Below are positions 25,450 through 33,861 of a stretch of 64,000 nt of DNA, piece by piece. This stretch comes from Syntrophomonas sp. UBA1368 (GTDB taxonomy: Bacteria; Bacillota; Syntrophomonadia; Syntrophomonadales; Syntrophomonadaceae), in the NCBI GenBank assembly GCA_002305965.1, contig DBRM01000032.1:1-64000 (forward strand), written 5' to 3'. The translations under genes were made by a program, and so were the position numbers. A model generated the notes under the pieces. It saw only the letters and a list, made by a program, of their open reading frames with translations. It was not told the origin of the DNA and did no database searches. How positions within the stretch are numbered: position 1 is the first letter of the stretch; every line of letters starts with the position of its first letter.

Positions 25450-27594
25450 ATGTATTTTGGATTTACCGAGCTGCAAGGCGGTTACGATGTCCCAATGCGT
25501 ATCGTAGGTGCAAACGTGCCCTACGAATGGCTGATCTATATCATAATGTTTATCCCCATTACAATTTTTCTTTATGGTGCATGGCAAAGGATCAAATTAT
25601 GGCTGCTGGCAAAAGGTGAGCAGCACCGCAATGACAATCTCGGCCAGCGGTTTTTATCCTGGTTTACTTTTACCTTTGCTCAGGCAAGGGTCATAAGAAA
25701 ACCTTTTGCCGGTTTTATGCATTTCCTGCTTTTCTGGGGATTTGTTGTCCTGGCGATTGCTGCAGGTGTCGATGCAGCCCATTTTTGGCTTGGCTGGCCT
25801 CATATTGAAGGGGCATCCTACATCTGGTTTTCATGGGTGGTTGATTGGCTCGGATTTTTGGGTTTGATCGGCATTATAGCTTTAGCCATCGTTCGTTATA
25901 TACAAAAACCGGACCGGCTCAATGATACGAAAGTATCAGATGGGTGGGTCATTTTATTGGTATTCACCATATTACTGACAGGTTTTGTCATTGAAGGATT
26001 AAGGATCAGTGCTCAAATTACGATGTCCAGCACGATGCAGCAAATTGCCTATGAAAGATCCGCCTCTCCTTTTGGCTGGCTGTTTGCTTATCCATTCCTG
26101 AATGTTTCTCTTGATTCAGTACTCATATGGCACCGTATACTTTGGTGGTTCCATATGGCCATCGCATTCTTGCTGATTGCTCTGGTTCCTTTTACCAAAC
26201 TGTGGCATATAGTGACCGGTATGCTGAATTATTTCTTCCGCGATTTGGGACCTTCTGCGGTTCCTATGGTTTACAACATTGAGGAAGCAGAAACCTTTGG
26301 CGTAGAAAATATCGAAGATTTCGGATGGAAAGACTTATTGGATTTGGATGCCTGTATCAGATGCGGCAGATGTCAGGAAAACTGCCCGGCCTATAATACT
26401 GGCAAAGCACTAAATCCGAAGATCACGATCATCCAGAATATGAAGAAACATCTGGAAGCCAAAGCTCCTTATTTGCTGGAAGCAAAAGCTGCAGGTGAAC
26501 ATGAGGCAGCAGAAGTGGCGATGACCAGCGAGGCAGCTGAAGCAGTGGAAGAAGTCAATCCCATGGAACAAAGTTTGATCTATGATATCGTTACCACCGA
26601 GGTAATTTGGGATTGCACCAACTGCCGTGCCTGTATGGAACATTGTCCGATGTTTATCGAGCACATTCCCAAGATCGTTGAAATGCGCCGCAACCTGGTT
26701 ATGTGGCAGGGAGACATGCCCAGTGAAGCACAAATGGCCTTTACCAATATGGAGAGAAATTATAATCCATGGGGAGTTGGCTTTGCGAACCGGGCAGATT
26801 GGTTGAATGAGAGAGGTATTCGGGAACTGGTTAATCTGGTTCCGGAAGATGGTAAAGAATTTGAATACCTTCTCTATGCCGGATGTGCGGTTTCCTTTGA
26901 CGACCGTTACAAGAAGGTCGGTGAAGCACTGGTAAGATTGCTGGATAAAGCCGGTGTAAGTTTCGGCTATCTGGGTACGGAGGAATACTGCTGCGGTGAT
27001 TCCGCCAGAAGACTTGGGAATGAATACCTGTATCAGACATTGGTTCAGTCCAATTTGGATTCATTCAATAATTATGGGGTCAAGAAGATCATCGTTGTAT
27101 GTCCTCATGGTTATAATGCACTAAAAAATGAGTACCCGCAGATGGGTGGTAATTTTGAAGTATATCATTATACAGAAATACTGGCTAAACTGGTTGCAGA
27201 AGGCAAACTAAAAGCTGACAAGGCGCTGGGAGCCAAGATCACTTACCACGATTCCTGCTTCCTGGGCAGACACAACAAGATTTATGATCAGCCCAGACAA
27301 GTGCTTAAAGCCGCAGGGACCAATCTGGTGGAAATCGAAAAAGGCAAAAACTTTGGATTCTGCTGCGGCGCCGGCGGCGGACGTATGTGGCTGGAAGAAC
27401 ATGCAGTGGAAGGTTACAAACGTATCAATGATACCCGTACTGACCAACTGTTGGTGCCTGAACCGGAAATGATCGTCACCAACTGCCCGTTCTGTCTGAC
27501 CATGATTTCCGATGGTGTCAAAGGTGCGGAAGCGGAAGAAAAGACCAAAGTCTTTGATGTTGCTGAAGTATTATGGAAATCCATGAGTAATTAA
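25450..27594 (+). CDS. Membrane FeS/cytochrome b oxidoreductase linked to ETF (EMO/DUF224-HdrD type)
   Basis: This 714-residue protein has five N-terminal membrane helices (about residues 25-250) with several His that could hold b hemes (MHFLLFWGF; WHRILWWFHMA; KLWHI), giving a NarI-like cytochrome b domain. Two 4Fe-4S motifs follow (CIRCGRCQENCP; CTNCRACMEHCP, around 302-400). Two CCG cysteine-rich domains (EEYCCGDSARRLG; FGFCCGAGGGRMW) resemble HdrD. The family passes electrons between EtfAB and menaquinone in syntrophic and other anaerobic bacteria. Sitting directly after etfBA, that is the most likely role here. Its hemes and quinone could be supplied by the pathways encoded upstream. A glycolate- or lactate-type dehydrogenase partner is a less likely alternative. 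Confidence 0.88.
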   Translation: MYFGFTELQGGYDVPMRIVGANVPYEWLIYIIMFIPITIFLYGAWQRIKLWLLAKGEQHRNDNLGQRFLSWFTFTFAQARVIRKPFAGFMHFLLFWGFVVLAIAAGVDAAHFWLGWPHIEGASYIWFSWVVDWLGFLGLIGIIALAIVRYIQKPDRLNDTKVSDGWVILLVFTILLTGFVIEGLRISAQITMSSTMQQIAYERSASPFGWLFAYPFLNVSLDSVLIWHRILWWFHMAIAFLLIALVPFTKLWHIVTGMLNYFFRDLGPSAVPMVYNIEEAETFGVENIEDFGWKDLLDLDACIRCGRCQENCPAYNTGKALNPKITIIQNMKKHLEAKAPYLLEAKAAGEHEAAEVAMTSEAAEAVEEVNPMEQSLIYDIVTTEVIWDCTNCRACMEHCPMFIEHIPKIVEMRRNLVMWQGDMPSEAQMAFTNMERNYNPWGVGFANRADWLNERGIRELVNLVPEDGKEFEYLLYAGCAVSFDDRYKKVGEALVRLLDKAGVSFGYLGTEEYCCGDSARRLGNEYLYQTLVQSNLDSFNNYGVKKIIVVCPHGYNALKNEYPQMGGNFEVYHYTEILAKLVAEGKLKADKALGAKITYHDSCFLGRHNKIYDQPRQVLKAAGTNLVEIEKGKNFGFCCGAGGGRMWLEEHAVEGYKRINDTRTDQLLVPEPEMIVTNCPFCLTMISDGVKGAEAEEKTKVFDVAEVLWKSMSN

Positions 27595-27607
27595 TAACAG
27601 TTCTCAA

Positions 27608-27644
27608 ACAGAGCCTGTTTTGCTGGACAGGCTCTGTTTTTTTT
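27608..27644 (+). terminator. Rho-independent terminator of the etf operon
   Basis: ACAGAGCCTGT (27608-27618) pairs with ACAGGCTCTGT (27627-27637), followed by eight T. It is a strong hairpin placed 13 bases past the stop. Confidence 0.93.
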
Positions 27645-27670
27645 GGATATCCCTCCCGGATAAATTCGTC

Positions 27671-27699
27671 TTGACATTGATATGATCTTGTGGTTAGAT
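27671..27699 (+). promoter_or_regulatory. Sigma-A promoter of the T-box leader
   Basis: TTGACA (27671-27676), a 17-base spacer and TTAGAT (27694-27699). It lies directly before the T-box RNA. Confidence 0.7.
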
Positions 27700-27704
27700 T
27701 CTTT

Positions 27705-27975
27705 TATAACCGGTGAAGAGGAAGTAAAACCACAGACCAACCTCATAGAGAATCAGGAATGGTGGGATCCTGACAGGATATGGAGTGGATAAATGGGCCT
27801 CGGAGGGCGGAGTGAAAAGTTCCGGCTTAGTAGCTGCCGACGCAAAGCCAGCGTTAGAGGGCTAAGGGTGTGATAGCACTCTGCATGAGAGGATGCTCAT
27901 AACAGCATCAATTAAGGTGGTACCGCAGGTTTTGCACCTGTCCTTAAACCAAGAGGACAGGTGCTTTTGTTTTTT
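27705..27975 (+). ncRNA. T-box leader, probable tryptophan specifier
   Basis: This tRNA-sensing leader has the T-box AAGGTGGTACCGC (27914-27926) and a distal stem-I hairpin, TCAGGA/TCCTGA, whose loop carries the ATGGTGGGA block, with AGAGA before it. The terminator is 11 bp, GCACCTGTCCT (27934-27944) with AGGACAGGTGC (27954-27964), then a T-rich run. The likely specifier is TGG (Trp) at 27786-27788 in GGAG-TGG-ATAA; this is my reading of stem I without a folded model. A Trp specifier fits the TrpXYZ-type transporter downstream. Uncharged tRNA would favour antitermination and transporter expression. Confidence 0.9.
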
Positions 27976-28069
27976 CACCTCCTTATAACTGCATTCATGA
28001 TCAGGCGGGGAATGCAGTTGTGCAGAGCAGACAGCACCGCAAATCAAAATTTGGGGAGGAATTGGTAAA

Positions 28070-29071
28070 ATGAAAAAAATCTTGGTTTTGGTTCTGACTC
28101 TGGTGATGATTTTTACTGCAGCGGGATGTTCAAGCAGTAAAGATCAGGAATCTCGGGTTGGCCCAGGCGAAAAAGGAGAAGCTAAAGTTACTGTCGGTAT
28201 CGTCCAGATCGTTGAACATCCCTCTTTAAACACGATTCGGGAAGCTTGTGTGGAACAACTGGCTGCAAAAGGATTTAAAGAAGGCGATAATTTAGTTATC
28301 GATTATCAGAATGCACAGAATGATCAGACTAATTTGAAGACCATCTGTCAAAAATTCGCAGTCAATAATTACGATTTAATCATTGCGATTGCTACTCCTT
28401 CAGCCCAGGCGGCAGCAGGAGAAACGAAAACGATCCCCATCGTTTTCGCTGCGTGCACAGATCCTCTGGGATCCGGACTGGTTACTGACCTGGATCATCC
28501 TGGAGGAAATATCACCGGAACTTCTGATGCGGTTTCTGCCGAAAAAATTATGGAACTGGCAAAACGAATCACACCGGATATTAAAACCGTTGGGGCTTTA
28601 TACTCTTCCAGCGAAACCAATTCCATAGCAGTAATCGAAAATCTGAAAGCCTATGCGAAGGAGAACGGCATGACGGTTATAGACGCAACGGTTACCAATT
28701 CGTCAGAAGTGCAGCAGGCGGCTTCCGTTTTGACCGGTAAAGCGGATTGCATCTTTTCACCGATCGACAATACAGTAGCATCTGCGATGCCTATCGTAGC
28801 TCAGGTAGCCAATAAAGCCAAAACCCCTGTTTATGTAGGTGCTGATTCCATGGTGAAGGACGGAGGTCTTGCAACATACGGAATCAATTATGTTATACTG
28901 GGACAGGAAACCGCCGATATGGCTGCAGAAATATTAAATGGAAAGAACCCTGGCGATATCCCTGTCCGTACCATGAGCGAAATGGACATCTATTTGAATC
29001 AAGCCACTGCAGATGCAATAGGAATTACCATTCCTGAAGATGTACGGGCGGAAGCAAAAGAAATATTTTAG
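28070..29071 (+). CDS. trpX: ABC transporter substrate-binding lipoprotein, TrpX type
   Basis: This 333-residue lipoprotein has a signal peptide ending in the lipobox TAAGC (Cys20). The mature part is of the ABC_sub_bind family: VGIVQIVEHPSLNTIREA, IVFAACTDPLGSGLV, GNITGTSDAV and VYVGADSMVKDGGLATYGINY. Members include streptococcal TrpX. The T-box ahead of it, with a probable Trp codon, supports aromatic amino acid uptake. It is first in a three-gene operon. The substrate rests on the leader and on family analogy, not on binding residues. Confidence 0.82.
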   Translation: MKKILVLVLTLVMIFTAAGCSSSKDQESRVGPGEKGEAKVTVGIVQIVEHPSLNTIREACVEQLAAKGFKEGDNLVIDYQNAQNDQTNLKTICQKFAVNNYDLIIAIATPSAQAAAGETKTIPIVFAACTDPLGSGLVTDLDHPGGNITGTSDAVSAEKIMELAKRITPDIKTVGALYSSSETNSIAVIENLKAYAKENGMTVIDATVTNSSEVQQAASVLTGKADCIFSPIDNTVASAMPIVAQVANKAKTPVYVGADSMVKDGGLATYGINYVILGQETADMAAEILNGKNPGDIPVRTMSEMDIYLNQATADAIGITIPEDVRAEAKEIF

Positions 29072-29099
29072 TATTTAATGGTTTGGAGTATTTAATGCA

Positions 29100-30023
29100 A
29101 TGAATGTACAGGTTTTGTTCGGTTCAATTGAATTAGGAATGATCTATGCGATCATGGCTTTAGGAGTATTTATCTCCTTTCGTACACTGAATATGCCAGA
29201 CCTGACCGTTGACGGCAGCTTTGTTTTAGGAGCTGCCGTCTCGGCGGTTATGTGTACCAGCGGACATCCCCAGGCAGCTCTGGGGACCGCATTCCTGGCC
29301 GGATGTATTGCCGGCAGCTGTACGGCGCTTTTGCATACCAAGCTCAAAATCCAGCCGCTTTTAGCGGGGATTCTGGTCATGCTGGGCTTATGGTCCGTTA
29401 ATCTGCGGGTGATGGCAGGTAAAGCAAATATCCCGTTGATCAACAAGACTACCGTTTTCAACCTGCTGGATGGAACTGCCCTGGAGACTTATGCAACCAT
29501 GATCATCCCGGCCGCCATAATCATTATCCTTATGCTGCTGCTATATTATTTTTTGAAAACAGAGCTGGGGTTAGTCATTCGGGCCACTGGAGACAATGAA
29601 CAGATGGTCCGGGCCCTGGGGTGCAACACTGATTGGACGATACTGATTGGTCTGGCAGTAGCCAACGGTTTGGTTGCTTTATCAGGAGCAATGATCGCCC
29701 AATATCAGTCCTTCGCAGATATAACGATGGGGACCGGTATGGTTATAATCGGGCTGGCTTCCGTCATTATCGGAGAAGTGCTGTTTGGCATCAAATCATT
29801 GATGCGCCGTCTGATTGCAGTGGTCCTGGGCGCCATGCTTTACCGGCTGGTCATAGCGGCAGCCTATCAATTGGGTATGTCCCCCAATGACTTCAAACTG
29901 GTTTCAGCCCTGATCGTGGCACTGGCTTTGTCCATGCCGGTCATCAAGGAACGCTACCAGATTTGGAAAAAAAGAAGAGAAAACCATGCCAATCATCTGG
30001 GGGAGGAAAGAAAAAATGCTTAA
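29100..30023 (+). CDS. trpY: ABC transporter permease, TrpY type
   Basis: This 307-residue integral membrane protein has eight or nine helices of the branched-chain/simple-sugar permease class. It contains LNMPDLTVDGSFVLGAAVSAV near the N-terminus and RATGDNEQMVRALGCNTDW, the cytoplasmic coupling loop, in the middle (about 155-180). It pairs with the lipoprotein and ATPase on either side. ATG 29100 lies 28 bases after trpX. Its 3' end overlaps the ATPase start by 8 bases. Confidence 0.87.
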   Translation: MNVQVLFGSIELGMIYAIMALGVFISFRTLNMPDLTVDGSFVLGAAVSAVMCTSGHPQAALGTAFLAGCIAGSCTALLHTKLKIQPLLAGILVMLGLWSVNLRVMAGKANIPLINKTTVFNLLDGTALETYATMIIPAAIIIILMLLLYYFLKTELGLVIRATGDNEQMVRALGCNTDWTILIGLAVANGLVALSGAMIAQYQSFADITMGTGMVIIGLASVIIGEVLFGIKSLMRRLIAVVLGAMLYRLVIAAAYQLGMSPNDFKLVSALIVALALSMPVIKERYQIWKKRRENHANHLGEERKNA

Positions 30024-30810
30024 AATAGAAACTATAACGAAAATCTTCTCTCCCGGCAGTATCAACGAAAAAAAAGCCATTGATAATCTAAGTCTCACTC
30101 TTGACAAGGGAGAATTTGTTACCGTGATCGGCGGCAATGGTGCAGGCAAGTCTACATTATTAAACTGCATCGCCGGGGTGTTGGAAACAGACAGCGGAAA
30201 AATCTATTTAGGCGGAGAAGATATTACCTACATGCCGGAATATAAACGCTCCAGGTATATTGGGCGGGTCTTTCAGGATCCGTTGTTGGGAACTGCTTTT
30301 GACATGACCATTGAAGAGAATCTGGCCATTGCATACAGTAAAGCCAAAACCAGAGGGTTGGCACCTGGTATCCGAAAATCGCAGAGTAAATTATTCCGGG
30401 AAAAACTTGCCCGCCTGGGATTAGGCCTGGAAAATCGCATACAACAAAAGGTCGGTTTGCTTTCCGGCGGACAACGTCAGGCTTTGACACTGCTGCTGGC
30501 AACGATTGTAAAACCTGAATTATTATTGCTGGATGAACATACGGCAGCCCTTGATCCTGCAGCATCCAGGCAGGTGATGGACCTTACCCGCCAATTGATT
30601 ATGGAGCACCAACTAACGACCATCATGGTTACACATAATATGAAAAATGCATTGGAGTTTGGCAGCCGCACCATTATGATGCATGAAGGGCGAATTATTC
30701 TTGATTTACAGGGAAGAGAAAGGACCGAGATGACGGTAGAAAAACTGATCGAGCATTTCAGCCGCAAGAGCGGAGAAGTCCTGGATAATGACCGCCTATT
30801 GCTTATTTAG
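30016..30810 (+). CDS. trpZ: ABC transporter ATP-binding protein, TrpZ type
   Basis: This 264-residue ATPase has Walker A GGNGAGKST, the signature LLSGGQRQALTL and Walker B LLLLDEHTAALDP, where the usual Asp-Glu-Pro is Asp-Glu-His, a substitution seen in this subfamily. I chose ATG 30016 because GGGGGAGGAAAG lies just upstream; the ATG at 30Kb position 29986 has no SD. It completes the T-box-controlled transporter. No terminator is obvious after it; a hairpin CTGATTTC/GAAATCAG (30892-30914) without a T-run lies before coaD. Confidence 0.87.
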   Translation: MLKIETITKIFSPGSINEKKAIDNLSLTLDKGEFVTVIGGNGAGKSTLLNCIAGVLETDSGKIYLGGEDITYMPEYKRSRYIGRVFQDPLLGTAFDMTIEENLAIAYSKAKTRGLAPGIRKSQSKLFREKLARLGLGLENRIQQKVGLLSGGQRQALTLLLATIVKPELLLLDEHTAALDPAASRQVMDLTRQLIMEHQLTTIMVTHNMKNALEFGSRTIMMHEGRIILDLQGRERTEMTVEKLIEHFSRKSGEVLDNDRLLLI

Positions 30811-30980
30811 CTGCTTTTGAGAGGTTCTCATTCATTACTGCAATATATTAAGGTAAAATAAAGAAAAAGAGCCTAATAAATCAGGTAAAATCTGATTTCA
30901 CGGCAGGAAATCAGCATTATTAAGCGAATAAGACAAAAAACCGATTAAAATATTTTCGAAACAAGGGGCGTAAGAAAAGA

Positions 30981-31463
30981 ATGCGTATAGCAGTATATCC
31001 AGGCAGTTTTGATCCGGTCACCAACGGGCACATTGATATACTTAACAAAACCAGTAAACTTTTTGATAAGATTATCGTGGCCGTAGTGCATAATGTAACC
31101 AAAACAGCATTATTCAGTCTGGAAGAAAGAAGCCGTATGATTATTGAAAGTACCAGGCATCTTGATAATATTGAGGTGGAATGTTTTAACGGTTTATTGG
31201 CTGATTTTGTCACCGGCAAAGATGCCTGTGCGATCATCAGGGGTCTTCGCACGGTCAACGATTTTGAATACGAAATGCATATGGCGTGGTACAATAAGAT
31301 ATTTGTACCGGATGTCGAAACGATTTTTGTCATCTCCAACAGCAACAATATATTTGTCAGTTCCAGCGGAGTCAAGGAAGCTGCTTTATTAGGCGGCGAT
31401 GTCAGTTCCCTGGTTCCGCCGGTGGTGAAAAAGGGACTGGAGCATAAATTAAGCAAACTATAA
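30981..31463 (+). CDS. coaD: Phosphopantetheine adenylyltransferase
   Basis: CoaD transfers AMP to 4'-phosphopantetheine in CoA synthesis. The 160-residue protein opens with RIAVYPGSFDPVTNGHIDIL, which contains the nucleotidyltransferase TxGH motif, and has ISSxx-like FVSSSGVKEAALLGGD near the end. ATG 30981 has GGGGCG about 9 bases upstream. It is a single gene followed by a terminator. In many clostridia it sits beside rsmD, but here rsmD lies 8 kb away. Confidence 0.95.
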   Translation: MRIAVYPGSFDPVTNGHIDILNKTSKLFDKIIVAVVHNVTKTALFSLEERSRMIIESTRHLDNIEVECFNGLLADFVTGKDACAIIRGLRTVNDFEYEMHMAWYNKIFVPDVETIFVISNSNNIFVSSSGVKEAALLGGDVSSLVPPVVKKGLEHKLSKL

Positions 31464-31490
31464 GATACAATAAAATAAGCTTGTGAAAAG

Positions 31491-31512
31491 GAAAGCTGCG
31501 CTTTCTTTTTTT
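31491..31512 (+). terminator. Rho-independent terminator of coaD
   Basis: GAAAGC (31491-31496) pairs with GCTTTC (31500-31505) over a 3-base loop, followed by seven T. Confidence 0.8.
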
Positions 31513-31577
31513 CTTTTATTAGAAAACAATTCCCGTTGGTTTAACGGTTCATGTAATCAGGCTGGCCTAAAATCAAT

Positions 31578-32108
31578 TTACTCCTCGATCAGTTTCAAAC
31601 CGGCTTTGCAGCGGCTGTTTAAATCACGGTAAAGCTGAACAGCGATTTGATTATACATGACCATATGGTCTGTTACATCTTTGATTGCCTTGGCCGGATT
31701 CCCCAGTGCTACCTTTCTGTCCGGTATGACCCGGCCCGGAGGAAGTATGCTGCCTGCTGCCAGAAGACTTTCACGTCCTAATTCACAGCCGGTGGAAACC
31801 AGTGACATCATTCCCACTGTAGTATTGGCTTTTATTAAACAGGGACCGTGTACTACTGCAGCATGGCCAATCAGAACATTTTCTTCCACAATGGCTATCG
31901 TTTCCGGTTCGGAGTGGATCAGACAATTTTCCTGGACATTACTTCCGCTGCCGATTACGATTTTTCCATAATCAGCTCTGATAACAGCACCTGCACCAAC
32001 ATAACAGTTTTCGCCCAAAACTACTTCACCTATGATCACCGCCTGGGGATGTATGAAACAGGACTCAGGTATGACAGGACGTTTGCCTTCGAATTCATAA
32101 AGCGGCAT
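31578..32108 (-). CDS. Gamma-carbonic-anhydrase-like hexapeptide-repeat protein (PaaY/CaiE type)
   Basis: This 176-residue left-handed beta-helix protein has three histidines in the gamma-CA arrangement (CLIHSE; IGHAAVVHG), expected to bind Zn or another metal between subunits of a trimer. Repeated V-G-x-x-x-x hexapeptides run from PESCFIHPQAVIIGEVVLGENC to about LAAGSILPPG. The function is either carbonic anhydrase or an uncharacterised acyl/thioesterase-like role, as for PaaY. The ATG at 32108 has GGAGG upstream; the open frame extends 16 codons further without an SD. It is a lone gene, convergent with coaD. Confidence 0.85.
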   Translation of the reverse strand: MPLYEFEGKRPVIPESCFIHPQAVIIGEVVLGENCYVGAGAVIRADYGKIVIGSGSNVQENCLIHSEPETIAIVEENVLIGHAAVVHGPCLIKANTTVGMMSLVSTGCELGRESLLAAGSILPPGRVIPDRKVALGNPAKAIKDVTDHMVMYNQIAVQLYRDLNSRCKAGLKLIEE

Positions 32109-32191
32109 CAAATATACCTCCTCATTTCTTTGCTGTTTATCATTTATACATAACAACGGATAATTCCTGCTCTATTCATTATTTCTACTCG

Positions 32192-32219
32192 TTGATTTCA
32201 TTGATTTAAAGGGTATAAT
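32192..32219 (+). promoter_or_regulatory. Candidate promoter of hslO
   Basis: TTGATT (32192-32197), a 16-base spacer and a perfect TATAAT (32214-32219), 37 bases before the hslO start. Confidence 0.55.
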
Positions 32220-32255
32220 ACTGTAAGAAGTTAATTATGAAAGGGTTTATAAAAA

Positions 32256-33149
32256 ATGCAAAAAGACCAGCTGATAAAAGCCTTGGATAAAAATAATCAG
32301 GTGCGTGTGATCCTGGCCCGTACGACTGCATTGGTTAATGAAGCGGCTGACCGTCATAAAACTTCGGCTACCGCTGCGGCCGCCCTCGGAAGAGTGATTA
32401 CTGCCGCACTGATCATGGCAGCCGATTTAAAAGGTGAAAGGGATATGCTGACCATAAGGATTGATGGTAATGGACCGGCAGGTCCGATCATTGCTTCTGC
32501 CGATGCACATGGTACGGTCCGGGCGCTTATTTCCAATCCCCAGGCTGATCTGCCATCTGAACAACCGGGAAAACTGGCCGTTGGCGAACTGGTTGGAAAA
32601 GAAGGTTTTGTTGAGGTCATCAAAGATCTGGGGTTAAGGCAGCCTTTTATTGGAAAAGTAGAATTAGTAAGCGGTGAAATCGCAGAAGACCTTGCCAGTT
32701 ATTATCTGAAGTCAGAACAGACTCCTTCTTTGGTTGCCCTGGGGGTTATGGTAGCACCGGACCTTCAGGTCATAAGCGCAGGTGGTTTGTTGGTACAGGC
32801 TATGCCGGGTGCCGATGATGAGCTGCTGGCGCAGTTGGAAGAAAATATTACCCAAATGGAGAAATTAAGTGCAGCTTTAGAAAAGACTCCACAGTTAGAG
32901 GTTTTAATGGAGCAGATCATGAAGGGGATCGAGTATCGTTTGGTCGGCCAGCAGGATCTTTATTTTAAATGCAATTGCAGCTTTGAACGGCTGAGAAACA
33001 TTTTATCCTCATTATCGGAGGAGGAAATGAATAAAATGCTGAATGAAGAGGGGCAAATAGAAGTAGTTTGTAATTTTTGCAATGAAGTCTATCATTATCG
33101 TGCTGAAGATATATTGAAGCACAAAAAAGCCTCAGACACTGAAGTCTAA
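32256..33149 (+). CDS. hslO: Redox-regulated chaperone Hsp33
   Basis: Hsp33 is a holdase activated by oxidation of a C-terminal Zn centre. Zn ligands are CNC (FKCNCSFERL) and CNFC (VVCNFCNEVY), the classic CxC...CxxC pair, in the last 65 residues. The N-terminal domain has RTTALVNEAADRHKTS and GNGPAGPIIASADAHG. The length of 297 residues is typical. The ATG has AAAGGG upstream. Its last codons are part of a terminator stem, and rpmB lies convergent just beyond. Confidence 0.95.
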   Translation: MQKDQLIKALDKNNQVRVILARTTALVNEAADRHKTSATAAAALGRVITAALIMAADLKGERDMLTIRIDGNGPAGPIIASADAHGTVRALISNPQADLPSEQPGKLAVGELVGKEGFVEVIKDLGLRQPFIGKVELVSGEIAEDLASYYLKSEQTPSLVALGVMVAPDLQVISAGGLLVQAMPGADDELLAQLEENITQMEKLSAALEKTPQLEVLMEQIMKGIEYRLVGQQDLYFKCNCSFERLRNILSSLSEEEMNKMLNEEGQIEVVCNFCNEVYHYRAEDILKHKKASDTEV

Positions 33150-33165
33150 GGCAAGTTTTGTTATT
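33129..33165 (+). terminator. Terminator overlapping the hslO stop codon
   Basis: GCCTCAGAC (33129-33137) pairs with GTCTAAGGC (33144-33152) with one mismatch and is followed by AAGTTTTGTTATTT. The stop codon lies inside the stem. It is likely shared with the convergent rpmB. Confidence 0.7.
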
Positions 33166-33173
33166 TATGTTTG

Positions 33174-33362
33174 TTATACTGCTCTTTGGACTTTCCCGGA
33201 GCGTAAGCAACGAGTGCAGACATAAATCTTTTGCGGACTGCCGTCCACAATAGCTTTTACCCGCTGAACATTTGGCTTCCATTGCCGGTTCGTTCTTATA
33301 TGGGAATGGCTGTACTTTTTACCAAAAGTAACGCTTTTACCGCATATTTCGCATTTGGCCAC
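33174..33362 (-). CDS. rpmB: Ribosomal protein bL28
   Basis: This 62-residue large-subunit protein has the zinc-ribbon form: CEICGK near the N-terminus and CTRCLRSGKV near the end (C+ type). Other blocks are NRQWKPNVQRVKAIVDG and KIYVCTRCL. The start is GTG 33362 with AGAGGGGGC upstream. It is transcribed away from the yloU/fakA genes, the usual divergent arrangement in Firmicutes. Confidence 0.96.
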   Translation of the reverse strand: MAKCEICGKSVTFGKKYSHSHIRTNRQWKPNVQRVKAIVDGSPQKIYVCTRCLRSGKVQRAV

Positions 33363-33483
33363 GTTATTTGCCCCCTCTCATAAACAATGCACTTAAACAT
33401 TTTAACAAAAGGAGAGGGAAAGGGCAAGAAGAAGGATAAATTATTAGGGTGTAGAATTTAATTATCAGATTGGAGGGATTATC

Positions 33484-33846
33484 ATGTTTAATATAAAAAC
33501 CACCGAATTGGGAAACATCATGGTTGCCAAAGAGGTTGTAGAAACCATTGCCGGTTTGGCAGCCATCGATTCTTATGGTTTAGTTGGGATGGTAGCTCAG
33601 GATATTACCTCGGGTCTTTCAAGTATCCTGGGGCTGGAGTCTATCCGTAAAGGCGTTCAGGTCAGTTCTTCCGAGGCGGGCCTGGTGGTTGATGTTTATA
33701 TTATGGTTGGCTATGGCATAAAAATTAAAGAGGTTGCTGCGAATGTTATGCAAAAAGTAGTTTATGATTTGGATAAGCATGCCGGATTAAAAGTAGCAAC
33801 TGTTAATGTCAATGTTAAGGGAGTCAAAGTTATCACTGAAAAATAG
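33484..33846 (+). CDS. yloU: Asp23/Gls24 family protein (YloU-like)
   Basis: This 120-residue member of the Asp23 family, envelope-stress associated, has LGNIMVAKEVVETIAGLAAIDSYGLVGM and a central VDVYIMVGYGIKIKEVA. The molecular role is not known. It lies directly before the fatty-acid-kinase-like gene, as in Bacillus and most Firmicutes. The ATG has TTGGAGGG upstream. Gap to the next gene is 15 bases. Confidence 0.92.
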   Translation: MFNIKTTELGNIMVAKEVVETIAGLAAIDSYGLVGMVAQDITSGLSSILGLESIRKGVQVSSSEAGLVVDVYIMVGYGIKIKEVAANVMQKVVYDLDKHAGLKVATVNVNVKGVKVITEK

Positions 33847-33861
33847 GAGAGGAGAACTAAC

